A DNA stretch of 64,000 nt from Aureobasidium sp. EXF-3400 (lineage: Eukaryota; Ascomycota; Dothideomycetes; Dothideales; Saccotheciaceae). The stretch lies in assembly GCA_024195585.1 (NCBI GenBank), contig SWBL01000099.1, positions 85,196 to 149,195 of the forward strand, in the 5' to 3' direction. The position numbers were made by a program, and so were the translations under genes. The notes under the pieces were generated by a model, which saw only the letters and a list, made by a program, of their open reading frames with translations, made no database searches and was not told the DNA's origin. Each line of letters opens with the position of its first letter. Position 1 is the first letter of the stretch. Shown here piece after piece: positions 54,154 through 64,000 of the stretch.

Positions 54154-56284
54154 TTAGGTGGAGGGACCTGAAACGCTAGAGCTACGTCCTGTCCTGTTTG
54201 CATTCAGCTCTTCCTCGAGCATGTGGACTTTACCGAGGCGAGCTTGAGGCAACCATTTGTCCTTGGGCATGAACCAATATGAAAGAAGAGCAAAGATGGT
54301 GATTGCACCGAAGATCACGGGGGAGTAGTTGAAGTTCTCACCAGTAACAGGGAACTCGAGAGGAGAGAACAAGACTGCGGCCAGGTAGAGGTTCCAGATA
54401 AGAGCAACGAAGTTCATGGGACGAGACCAGCGACCGAGCGACCAGGGGGCGTTCTTGAACTCTCCTGGTGTCAGGAAAGTGCGGCCGAAGCAGATCAGAG
54501 CATATGCTGTGATGGTGGGAACACCCGCAGCAGAGACCAGAGATGAGAACGCGGTAGCAGAGGGAAGGATAGAGCAAAGCAGCAGTGCAGCGACGACCAA
54601 CATAACCGTGACTGCGTTCCTTGGCTCCTTGTTTGCAGAGACTGCAGAGATCCAACCCGAAAATGGCAAGACACCATCACGTGCGACAGCCCAGATCAGA
54701 CGAGATGAAGCGACTCCGCTGACGGTGGTGTTGAAAAAGAGACCAAGGATGCAAACAATGTTCATCACAAGGTGGCCACCTCTGCCCAAGGCCTGGGCGT
54801 AGATGCCGACAAACGGTTGAGGATAGTCGAAGTTGAATTTGCTTAGGTCTGGGCAACAGAACAAGAACAAGATGACCATAGGGAAGCCCATCAAGGCAGA
54901 GACCAGAGCAGATGTGAAGATACCCTTAGCGGCAACAAGGTTCGCATTTTGAGTCTCCTCAGAGATGTGTCCCGAGGCTTCGAACCCGACAAGAATGCCT
55001 GCGGTAACGTAGTAAGACAGCATCCAGTTCCACACTGGCGGAGCACCTGTGAGGTTTTCTGTAGCTGTAAAAGCAAACTTGGCCGACTGGAATCCGTAGG
55101 TCTGAGATACTCCGATAGGAAACCAGATGATGTTCAAGACAAAGTCAAGGACAATAATGCCAGAAGCAATCCTGAAGATCCATTTGTAGGTCTTGGGGTT
55201 GAGGTAGTTCATGCCAATGGCCAGAAACAGGATAGCTTCGGAGACAGCCCACTGCACAGCGCGGAACTTGATATCGCTAGTGTCGGTGATAAGAGAGGTG
55301 ACACCGAAAACTGGGAGCTCCGACAGAATGAAGTTGGTAGTGCTCTGAGCCAGAGATGCTACGAAAGTTGTCCATGCCGTGCACGACCACCAAGCGACAA
55401 TGAAGCCAAAGAGACGAGCATACTTGGGACCGCCAGATTCTGCGGCCCAGAAATAGATCGAACCAGCAGCGGGTAGGGCGGAGCAGATCTCTGCTAGAAC
55501 GGCAGCAGTGACCATGGTGAAGACCATAGTGACGAGGTACGAGGACCTGGACAGATCAGTACTCGAGTTTCTGATGAGTCGCGATGGCATCTAAGAATCG
55601 AGCTTACCAGTAGGCTGCAGGACCTCCAGCTTCAACACCGATGTAGAATGTTGAGCGGATGCCGCCAATAACGTACATTGCAGCTGCATAATTGTTAGAT
55701 GAGGTTGGCGATGAAGCGTCTGGATTGCGTTACCAAAGCTGGCGGAAAAGCTCTCTGCGAACTTCCACTGGCGGTGCAAAGTCTGGCTGGTTGTTAGAGG
55801 TCTGATTCTTCATATGTTGTCTAGCAGATGCACTCACTTGCTTGTAACCGAGCGCATTCTGCCCTGTATTAGGTCAAATGTTCTCCGAAATACGGAAAGG
55901 GGAATCAAGAAAGGGCGATTCGATAGTCTCTGCATCTCCTTACGCGTCTATGAAGACGATCAAGTTCGTGCGGTTCTTCTCAACCTGGACCCATTCCAAG
56001 GCCTGCAGGAGGCAAAGGGTGGATCAGATGCCCGCGTGCAGTGACTCTGTTGTTGAATTGTCGTGGTAGAATCGATTGATCTCTTGGCCTTGAACTCACC
56101 TGTGGCCATCATGCGCGTTTGGAGGATGCTTTGTTTGACTCATCTGTTTCGTCCATTCGAGATCCCGGCCATCTCATACCAGATAGCGCTCATCCGAGTC
56201 CATGCTCGAGGTTTCGGCAAAGTCGGATTGCAGAGCATTCTTAGGCTCCACACCGCTGCCGCGATGCTTCACTTGGGTCGACAT
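54154..56284 (-). CDS. APC-superfamily amino acid / GABA / choline-type permease
   Basis: A 12-span plasma or vacuolar membrane transporter. Five exons are read: 56180..56284, 55838..55858 (21 nt), 55734..55782, 55608..55683 and 54154..55546, giving 547 aa. The N-terminus is cytoplasmic (MSTQVKHRGSGVEPKNALQS), then DERYLNALGYKQTLHRQWKF leads into span 1 (ESFSASFAAMYVIGGIRSTF). Family features include EAGGPAAYWSSYLVTMVFTM, AEICSALPAAGSIYFWAAE and GFEASGHISEETQNANLVAA in spans 6-7, characteristic of the Uga4/Hnm1-like fungal group. The C-terminus is LEEELNANRTGRSSSVSGPS. The first intron is 321 nt, far longer than its neighbours, and has several internal splice-like sites. The substrate is not determinable; GABA, choline and polyamine carriers share these motifs. 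It is tandem with the ThDP enzyme 485 bp downstream. Confidence 0.9.
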
Positions 56285-56975
56285 GGCGAAATTTGGATGC
56301 AAGTCGGATCAGGTCAATACACTGAGGGAGCGATGTTGGGAGGAAGCAGCGAGTGATGGGAACGGCCCAGTCACATCATATTGTATTTTTTTCCTCGGAC
56401 CCTTATGATCACACACTTTACACCACCATCGGCCCGCCACACACACGAGGCCGAGGTCGGACAATCCTTCGCTCAACATCAAGCCACAACAAGCATCTTC
56501 TTTACCAAATACCAAGAATGCTTGTCTTGAAATACTGCGATATCATGCGATTCTGATTGTTTGTCTTTACGTATGCACGCTCTCGGCTGCGTCTTGACTT
56601 CCAGCAGGTGCAAGGCAGGGATGAGATTGCGACACGCTAACGACGCTTGCCGTAAACTTTCATGAATTCCACCCGCGAACCGCGACTCCCGGATGTGGTA
56701 CTGTACCTCAGCCATGCAAGGTCGAGGCCTCCCAAGATTTCCTTCTGTTCATTATCTTGAGTACATGATAACCCAACATCCACACCGACGCCATATATCA
56801 TCAGCTGTCAGCACTGCGATCACTATTCTTCCATCGTCATGAAGCCACAATCATAATAACGCCGATATACGAATTCTCCCAACGGCTCTCTCCAGTCTTC
56901 CATCACATATACTGTCTTCTTGAAGATGTCCATAGCCAGGAAGTTATAGGAGCCCTTTGATAACTCCGTATCACC
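56285..56975. other. Divergent promoter region, permease and K+ channel
   Basis: About 690 bp between two start codons. Short frames on both strands are unremarkable. No motif is claimed. Confidence 0.5.
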
Positions 56976-59467
56976 ATGAGCGAGCAACGCGGCTCTAGTG
57001 CTTTTGAAGGATCCTCAGATGGTACTGGTGTTTCGAAGGACCAAAATACTACTTCCGACAGAAGACCATCATGGCGAGGACGAGGCCTGGAAAGCCCGGA
57101 TCTACGGCGCAAATCTTCAGAAAGACGAAGGTCAATCGAAAAGGCTCCAAACCGCAAACATTGGTGGAAATTCACCTTAAGATCATGGGACGATGACCAA
57201 GAACAGGATTGGTGGTTCGCTGGAACTGCGATCCCGCTGCTCGCCGCGACTATGGGTACGTGTGTATCTAACAACCACGCATCGTTTTGCATCTTGATCC
57301 GTCTCAATCGCTTTCCTGAACAGACACTGATGTGAATACTGGATCTTCATCATGATTGAATATTGTAGTTGCGTTTTAGGCTGGAATACGAAAACCTGCT
57401 AACACCACTTCTCTTCGAAGGTCCTCTCGCAAATGTCTTGTCAATTGCAGCACTGGTCACATCCTGGAGAATGTGCCTGGTTGATGGCGTAAATCCAGAG
57501 ACTTGTCCGTGGGACGGAAAGAGCGAGCTGCTCACAGATCTCGAGGGCCACCCCTTTGCAGACCCTCACTGGTGTTATAAGCTCAACATATTTTCGCTCG
57601 TACTAGGATTCGCAGGAAACATCTTCCTACTGTTCAACTTCACAAATCGCATCAGATATATTATTGCGCTCCCATGTACCATAATTCTGTGGTACCTAGC
57701 GACCGGTGTCGTAAGTACCTGCAAGCGAGGTCCTTCAAATTTTTATGCTAACTTTTGCAGTTGATTGGCATCGAGGCATCCATGAATCAATATGTACCAC
57801 CTCAGCGGCCCCAACAGAGCTACTCGCAAGGTTTCTGGTATGCCGTCATAGCTGCAATTTTCTATTTGGTATGCTCTATGCTACTCATGGTGAACATGCT
57901 TGGATACTTTCTTGGACACTATCCACAACGGTTCAATCTCACCGATTCCCAGCGCACGCTTATCTTACAGACCATGCTGTTCTTCGTGTGGCTCGCTGGC
58001 GGCGCTGGCGTCTTCTCGCTAGTTGAGACCAAGTACGGATTGGGTCTGTTCAACTGGTCCTACGTCAATTCGCTGTACTTCTGTCAGGTGACTGTGTTGA
58101 CAATCGGCTTTGGAGACTTGTACCCGTCGAGCAATGTCGGACGAGGGCTAGTCATGCCTTACGCAGTTGGAGGTATCATCATGCTCGGTCTAATCGTGAC
58201 CAGTCTCACCACTTTTGCGACAGAATTGGGAGAAGATAACATAGTTCAAAAGCACATCGAGAGGACTCGCACTCGAACCATAGGAAGATCGTTCACGAGT
58301 TCAATCGAGCTTAAAGAACGCGAAGAGCTAGCGCTGGGGCTGAAACCAACGATTTCGAGACCTTTTGATCCGGTCAACCGCAGTATTGCGTTCGCTGAGA
58401 ACACTACACCGCCAAGAGACAACGATCCGAATCAAGACCAAGGGACTTTTCTCGGTCTGAGGCGCACCGCGACTACACTGACTACGCTTCGACCGATTCG
58501 CAAGCCTCGTCTGTTACTCCTTCGCGAGGAGAAAGATCGATTCAATGCGATGCGACGCATACAACAAAAAACTGAGAAATGGAAGAAATGGTCAAGTCTG
58601 TTTATATCGACCGCGGCCTTCTCAATCCTGTGGTGCATTGGTGCGGTGATCTTTTGGGTTGCTGAGCGCCGTGTGCAAGACATAAGCTACTTCCAATCGC
58701 TGTACCTTTGCTGGGTTTCTCTTCTCACAGTCGGATATGGCGATCTCGCTCCAAAGTCCAACGCCGGACGTCCCTTCTTCGTGGTCTGGAGTCTTGTCGC
58801 TGTGCCAACAATGACACTTCTAGTCTCCGACATGTCAGACACTATCGTCAACGGCTTCAATAAAGGCACTTTCCGTCTGGCCGACTTCACTATCTTGCCC
58901 AAAGCCGGCATTTGGCGCACACTTATACCGCGACTAGCACCTTGGATAGAACGATATAAAGAACGCAAAGCCGTCCAACGTCGATTGCAACGAGGCTTCG
59001 AGACTGGTGTTGCAGAGGAAAAGCCCACAATCGACAACCTAGCGAAAGAACAAGGTAACAAAGCCCCTAGTGATGCCGAACTGGCCAGAAGACTAGCGCA
59101 CGCCATCCAGCACGTATCAAAAGACCTGCAGGAAGATCCACCACGCTCCTACACTTACGAAGAATGGGTGCAATTTACACAACTCATCCGCTTCACGGCT
59201 ACACGGGACCGAGAAGAGGGAGGCAACAGATATGAAGCCGATCAAGACGGTTTAATCGAGTGGGACTGGATTGGCGAACATAGTCCGCTCATGGCGCAGC
59301 AGAGTGAAGCGGCATTCATATTGGACAGACTATGCGAGAGCATGAAAAGGTATGTCAGGAAGATGCAAGCCATCTACAATCCTGTGGGCTATGAAAAGAA
59401 CGACGACTCTATAAGGAGGCAATCACGCGACATTGGAGAGATAGACGACGAGATTGCGGAAGCTTGA
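56976..59467 (+). CDS. TOK1: Outward-rectifying potassium channel, TOK1 type
   Basis: A plasma-membrane K+ channel of the fungal two-pore, eight-span class. Three exons are read: 56976..57255, 57421..57710 and 57761..59467, giving 758 aa. A basic cytoplasmic start (about 1-80) precedes span 1 (WWFAGTAIPLLAATMGPLAN). Further spans include NIFSLVLGFAGNIFLLFNF, IALPCTIILWYLATGV and AVIAAIFYLVCSMLLMVNML. The first pore is VTVLTIGFGDLYPSSN and the second SLLTVGYGDLAPKSN, each followed by a membrane helix. The long cytoplasmic loop between them (about 360-475) is basic. The C-terminal tail (about 580-758) is soluble and helical. Eight spans with two selectivity filters of the GFGD and GYGD kind are specific to fungal TOK channels, which release K+ on depolarisation. 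The first intron is 165 nt, with alternative AGs inside. Confidence 0.94.
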
Positions 59468-60191
59468 TACCCATGCTACGAGGCCTGATGCCTCCAAATT
59501 TTGCGATTCTATCGTTAATGCGACGTCTTCTGTTGTCAAGCGTAAACACTGAGATTACCATCATTCGGTAGCTTCGATTTTGTACCGATCACTCCTGGCA
59601 TCTCTTCGTGACATGCTCCCAACGTGCTGTTTACATATTTTGCTGAAAGAAAGACTGCTATGCAAAAGCGAGGCAACTTGACATAGGTAAGGAAATAAAT
59701 GTATCTCGTCACAAAATCAATAAATACATTTAGAGATAACTTGCAAACAAAAAAAAAAACAATCTAATCAAAAGCCATCCGTCAAGAGATCCAAACAACA
59801 ATAATCCAACTCTTTGACTCCTTCCATGACAACAAATACAGAAGATCAACGAGCGAACAATAGACTCAAGCACAAAATGATAGGCTCAGACACAGGCGAC
59901 CGGCCAAGATGATAAGATGCGAAGTAGAGCCAGAAAGAAGAGGAAGCTCTGCATGAACACTTCGTCGGTTGGTCCCATGCTTCTGGGAGCCATGGTGGTT
60001 GCTGCTGTTTGAGAACAGGCAAAAGTGGCAGTAAGAGCAGAGATGATCTCTCTCTGTTCGGTGGACTGTAGATGATCTATCCTTAGCAATCTGGTTGTAC
60101 AGAAGGTAGAATTTGACCGAAAGAAGAAACAGGGGTTCGCAGAAACGCCCAAGTTGATAGTACAAATCAACTCGGACTAGTTTTGCCTAAC
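59468..60191. other. 3' flank of the K+ channel
   Basis: About 720 bp. Includes an A-tract near 59748. Minus-strand frames at 59866..60170 (94-99 codons) could be a second exon of the Cys-rich reading frame next to it, but two frames compete and I cannot choose. No RNA gene recognised. Confidence 0.4.
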
Positions 60192-60479
60192 CTAACGTCC
60201 CCTGCTCTGGTGATTGTTACGAGGTCTTCTACTCACATTGTTGTGGCTCTGATTGTTGCGATTGCTACTAGGTTCTGGCTCGGGAGCGCCAGCCCTCGAT
60301 CTTCTTTCAGCAGCTCTTCGCTCGCCTTCACAGCTCAGACAAGACTGATATGTCTGGTATGCCGAGTGGTGTCTTGAGCACAAAAAGGTGTGTGTAGCAC
60401 AGCGACGAGTGGGTTGGTAGACCCATCTGCATCCACCTCTGTTGCGTTGCGGACAGTGATGACAATTGCGTCCAGGCAT
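60192..60479 (-). CDS. Candidate small Cys/His-rich protein, possibly spliced
   Basis: Not recognised. The frame reads MPGRNCHHCPQRNRGGCRWV and continues with CATHTFLCSRHHSAY and SCLSCEGERRAAERR, giving eight Cys and several His in the first 52 residues. The spacing C-x2-C, C-x6-C, C-x2-C is what a small zinc-binding module would show, followed by a polar Arg/Asn/Glu tail. Read through it has 95 aa; a good donor (GTGAGT) at 60236 would end a first exon in phase 0 at 60237 and lead to a second exon in the 59.9-60.2 kb region. The regular Cys spacing is the only support. No neighbour suggests a function. Confidence 0.4.
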   Translation of the reverse strand: MPGRNCHHCPQRNRGGCRWVYQPTRRCATHTFLCSRHHSAYQTYQSCLSCEGERRAAERRSRAGAPEPEPSSNRNNQSHNNVSRRPRNNHQSRGR

Positions 60480-63245
60480 GTTGAACCGTTTGAAGACGTC
60501 AGCCGGAGGTAGAGTCTATGGATGGGAAGAATCCGAAGTTGCTGTAGAGTTGTAGTTGTGGAAGTGATGTTCGCGGATTTGGAAGGTGCTCGTCTTTCCC
60601 TGGAGATCTCTGCTGGGACTGAGATGAAGATGCAGATTCGAAGATCATTTTGTATACTCTTTGGCATAACCCAAGCACAGTACAACGACAAAGACACCTG
60701 AAAGGCAGACAAACCACCAGAGAGGTGTTCAGACACTCGACAAAGAGAGCCAGAATAGCATCAAGGAGAACCAACATATGCTGGACCATGGTCAAAGAAT
60801 TGGAACGTGTAAACAATGATTCCCATTATTCTGATTCTCCGTAAGGAAGACAAGGCCAGGAGGTAGTGCCTGATCGAACATGGCGGAGGTGTGATAGTAG
60901 TGGCTAGGATGCTTGGAGGCTTGGAGTTACGAAGTAATACAGGTCTTGCCAGGAGCGTTCAGGGGCTTTGAAACAGAGACATCCATGCAAAACTTCGAGG
61001 CGATTTAGCAATACCAACGGGACTTTGAATGAGACGAGGAGTATGGACCGGCATGTTGACGTATCTTGGAGTGAGAGGTGAGTTGGCACGAAAGGACATG
61101 AAAGAGGCCCGAACTCTCCCGAGACATCTCATCGAGGATTTCCTTTCGTTCAATGAGACCTTTCCCGATACAGCTTAGATTGACGATGTTGGTTGGAGAA
61201 CATTCGATGGGAACACGGACGAGTTCTGAAAGCAATCGTGGATCGAGGGGAGAGAAAATCGAGTGTCGAATGAGTAACATGATCAAAACCACTACATGAT
61301 ACTCAAAGATCGGAACCTTTTCACGGAATGCTTGAGTATGAATGGATTTTATGATATTACAAACAAGAGATTATGTTGCAAGTTGTAACTAGAAATTATA
61401 AATGGACATCTAAAATGACTTTTACTGACATACTGTATAAAGGAAAGTGTAAAGTAAGGGAAGAATGTGGATGCATCGAACAAGGGAGCAATGTCTGATG
61501 AGGTAGAACAAGGGAGCAATGTCTGATGAGGTAGAATAAGAGCGGCAGGTCGGTATATGGCAGTCAGACAAGCAAGTGGCTTAGCGATTTGGAAAGCACA
61601 GCTAATCCCAGATTCATGAGGCTTTTCCAAAACCCGTAGTTGCAAAGGGTATGGTTACAAATGTAACTCGTCGTCAGCGAAAGAGCAATATGAAGTGGTT
61701 TTACCAGGTGATGAGCTTGAATCAATCGAGACCATTGAAAGTGGAGGCATAAATCGTGAAGCTTCAAGTATAGAGTCCAGCTCCATCAGCCCATGGTAAT
61801 TGCTATTGCTCAGCAGTGTCTTCATCATTGAGTTCATAGTATGAAGACCATACATGATTGTGCCAGAGATTTGACCTTCTAGCACAAGTGTTCACCAGTA
61901 GAACAGGGTTGCGCATGGAGGGCTATGGCAGCACACTCAGGGCAGCTCAGACTTCAAGTGCCTCTTGCTGTGCTGAGGACAGACAGTCTGATGCTTCGAG
62001 CAGTGCGGGACACCAAACGTCCTGATTGGCCCACGACAATTGCCTTGACGCCTCCTTGGACAGGGTTGCATCTTGTTGTTGGCCTTTTTGAGTACGTTGT
62101 TCTTGGGGGTTTGATTAGCCGAGATGCCCGAAAGTGGTTGAAGGATCGGTTTGGGTGTGAACTTTGAGGATACTTATCGTCCGATGCTGTTGGTAGATGG
62201 ATTTTCTTGCTGTTGATATAATCATCGAAGATGCCGGACTGATGATTATAAGTATTTCCTAACATTCAACCTCAAGAATACGCCAGGACAAAGGCATGAA
62301 AGACTCGTGATACACGAGGGTGATCTTGACAACTCTCGTCATAGCAAGAATTGACAAACCGAAACGTCCTATTTTTGGTCAACAAAGATATCGTATTCAG
62401 TAACAATAGTTTGCTCTTTGAGCAAGGCGATGGCTCAAGTTGGAGAGTAGAACCTCTCGCTATGCGCACCCAGAGGCTCGAGAAGAACGGCTTGCGATTC
62501 CGAGAGGATTTCCAAACTAGCCGGAGTAGCGAGCCTGCTCCAGAACGTTTTGAGGCATTCCGTGGGTTGAGGCAGTATGAGACAGGCCTCGAGCTGTTCC
62601 AAGACACGTGGAATATTTCCCCTGAATTAGTTATGTCTCGATATAGCTTCGACTGAGACTCGATTGCGGTGAAATTGTAAGGATTCTAAGAAGTGATTAT
62701 GTGGTCGGTAAGGGTTGTGCATGCAAGGCAAGCTGAAGTCGAGTTCATAGCGAACCTTTCGAAGTCTGGAGTTGTTAGAATAGTGCACAGCGATCGTTCC
62801 TGCTCTTCTTGACCCCTCAAGAAAGGCGCTGATCATATCGAACAGAGTGTTCGATGTTGTTCAACCAGTATACACTTTCCGCCTCTTGTCAAAGAACGTT
62901 AAAAATGATTTACAAGGAAAATTTCATTCTTTTGGGGGGTCGTACGCTAATATCGCAACGAGTCTCATGGGCAGTCCCTCGGTCATGTATAGATCTGGGC
63001 GTTCAGCAAAAGATGCCTCCTTCCGCCTCGGCGCGTGTCCTCTTCTTTCGCTTCTCTTCCCCCGTGTGACGCTTCTCGACTCTATCGTCATGTCTAACCC
63101 AAAACCTGAAGACTCGATATGCATGCAGCGCTGTGCTCCTTCTTCTTTTTGCGTGACGATCGAAACTCCAGACACCGGAAGCAAAAGGGGTGGTGGCTGC
63201 GTCGCGTGCGAAAAAAAAGGATCAATAGGTGGTTGGCGGAAGGGT
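60480..63245. other. Gene-poor stretch of about 2.8 kb
   Basis: The longest region in the window without a confident gene. Minor open frames include 61655..61855 minus (66 aa, starts MYGLHTMNSMMKTLL, Ser-rich end), 61925..62167 plus (80 aa, hydrophobic GLHLVVGLFEYVVLGGLI then RDARKWLKDRF) and 62351..62656 plus (no ATG at its start). They sit within about 1 kb, in mixed orientation, and could be remnants of one or two decayed or lineage-specific genes. A 28-bp tandem duplication lies at 61478. No transposon ends, tRNA or rRNA were recognised. Confidence 0.4.
61478..61533. repeat. 28-bp tandem duplication
   Basis: Two perfect, directly adjacent copies of a 28-bp unit that begins GAACAAGGGAGCAATG and ends GATGAGGTA, followed by GAATAAG, the start of a diverged third copy. 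It lies in the gene-poor region, outside any supported gene. It looks like a simple replication-slippage duplication. Confidence 0.9.
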
Positions 63246-64000
63246 TTACTCGTCGACAGCAACGATGCCGTCGTCTTCGCTCTCGTCTTCGTCGCCACTG
63301 ACTTCCTGGTTCTCGCGCTCGCGCTTGTCCATGAGGGCCTGGAGCTCGGCATCGTCGTTCTCGGTGACAGCCTTGGGGGCCATCTTGACGGAGCAGGTAC
63401 CGCCAGCTGCGGTGATGGCCTTGGTGACCTCCTGGATGGCCTCTTCGAGGACGGTGATACCGATGGTCTTGTCGAGGGTTTGCGAGGTAAGGACGTAAAG
63501 AGGAGGAGAGACGAGCTTGACCTTAACCTGAGTATCTTCGGTGTTGCGGGCCTCAGCCTGGCGCAGGGCGTTCTTGACGGCGTCGATTCCCTCGTAACCG
63601 AAGCAAGTGACTTCGATATCGGCACGGACCTTTGTGGGCTGGGGTGTCAAGCGCTTGCCAATGTATGAAATGAGCTCCTCTTTGATGACGTTGTTGGCGA
63701 ACTCGACCTCGTCCCAAACTGACTTGCTGTGCTGTGTGTAAGTTTTCGATTCATGCATAGAAGGCGGTAGCGGCGTACTTTGAGATGGAGATTCTGAAGG
63801 CGTCAAGACTCGAGCCGTACTTCTTGTCCAATGGCCAACCAATGCTCTTGTACAGGTCCTCCATGGGTGTCGAAGTCTTCTCGGCAACGTGGCGCATGAT
63901 AGAGTGGACCATCTTGGCCTTGTTGTAGCGGTCCTCGCACTTGAGCACATCCTCGGGCGAGACTCTGCGCTTGGACAAATCAATGTAACCCTTCTCCTTG
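63246..64000 (-). CDS. SUI2: Translation initiation factor eIF2 alpha, C-terminal part (runs off the right edge)
   Basis: The alpha subunit of eIF2, which delivers initiator tRNA to the 40S ribosome and is the target of stress kinases. In the window are the final exon 63246..63726 and part of the previous exon, 63779..64000; the 5' end lies beyond base 64000. The intron is 52 nt with donor GTACGC, and the last of two nearby CAG acceptors (CACAGCACAG) keeps frame. Visible parts are the end of the S1 fold (KGYIDLSKRRVSPEDVLKCE), the helical domain (MEDLYKSIGWPLDKKYGSSL), and the C-terminal domain (YIGKRLTPQPTKVRADIEVT, VKLVSPPLYVLTSQTLDK, MAPKAVTENDDAELQALMDK). The tail is acidic (SGDEDESEDDGIVAVDE). 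The regulatory phosphorylation serine lies in the missing N-terminal part, so it cannot be checked here. Confidence 0.95.
   Translation of the reverse strand, partial: RRRVTLICPSAESRPRMCSSARTATTRPRWSTLSCATLPRRLRHPWRTCTRALVGHWTRSTARVLTPSESPSQSTPLPPSMHESKTYTQHSKSVWDEVEFANNVIKEELISYIGKRLTPQPTKVRADIEVTCFGYEGIDAVKNALRQAEARNTEDTQVKVKLVSPPLYVLTSQTLDKTIGITVLEEAIQEVTKAITAAGGTCSVKMAPKAVTENDDAELQALMDKRERENQEVSGDEDESEDDGIVAVDE

Noticed and set aside
62924..63625. 233-codon minus-strand frame rich in Ser/Arg/Pro
   Set aside because: Overlaps the last exon of eIF2 alpha in another frame; the eIF2 alpha frame carries the conserved domain.
1..64000. CRISPR arrays, insertion sequences, prophage or fungal transposon
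   Set aside because: No regularly spaced repeats, terminal repeats, transposase, integrase or reverse-transcriptase motifs were found; the genome type is a fungal nuclear chromosome.

Overview
The window is nuclear DNA of a filamentous ascomycete (Pezizomycotina). Genes are dense, with introns of about 45-80 nt that carry GTRNGT donors, CTRAY-type branch sites and YAG acceptors. The gene set is fungus-specific: a Zn2Cys6 factor, an AreB-type GATA factor, a TOK-type K+ channel, a LIM-RhoGAP protein and small secreted proteins. A Dothideomycete is my best guess from gene style and near-even base composition; genus cannot be read from the sequence. I see no bacterial, viral or transposon genes, no CRISPR array and no convincing tRNA or rRNA.

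Layout. 0-10 kb: sphingosine-1-phosphate lyase (DPL1) and a sugar transporter on the minus strand, then a Y-family polymerase of the iota type and an unfamiliar Gln/Pro-rich zinc-finger protein on the plus strand. 10-17 kb: a head-to-head pair of small respiratory subunits (COX12 and an MLRQ/NDUFA4-like protein) sharing a 267-bp promoter with a CCAAT box, a small membrane-protein candidate, and a second head-to-head pair (RRM protein and SEC31). 17-32 kb: LIM-RhoGAP (RGA1 type), a secreted orphan, an AreB-type GATA factor and PI 4-kinase LSB6. 32-48 kb: a RING/SNF2 helicase, ETF alpha, a SWI3/RSC8 subunit, a Zn2Cys6 regulator and a large two-cNMP-domain/F-box/LRR protein. 48-60 kb: a small membrane protein, a small secreted Cys-containing protein, a disordered protein, a ThDP-dependent enzyme, an amino-acid/choline-type permease and the TOK channel. 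60-64 kb: gene-poor DNA with short uncertain reading frames, then eIF2 alpha, which runs off the right edge.

Most genes are housekeeping functions in ordinary fungal order, with no obvious secondary-metabolite or defence cluster. The functional pairings I would defend are the COX12/MLRQ divergent pair and, more weakly, the tandem permease plus ThDP enzyme. The most unusual observations concern gene structure: a 3-nt micro-exon in COX12, 16- and 13-nt exons in the MLRQ-like gene, an initiator codon split by an intron in the ThDP enzyme, and a 321-nt permease intron with an internal AG|GTGAGT junction. All exon joins were made by hand; every multi-exon model below keeps frame and ends in a stop, but none has been checked against transcripts.
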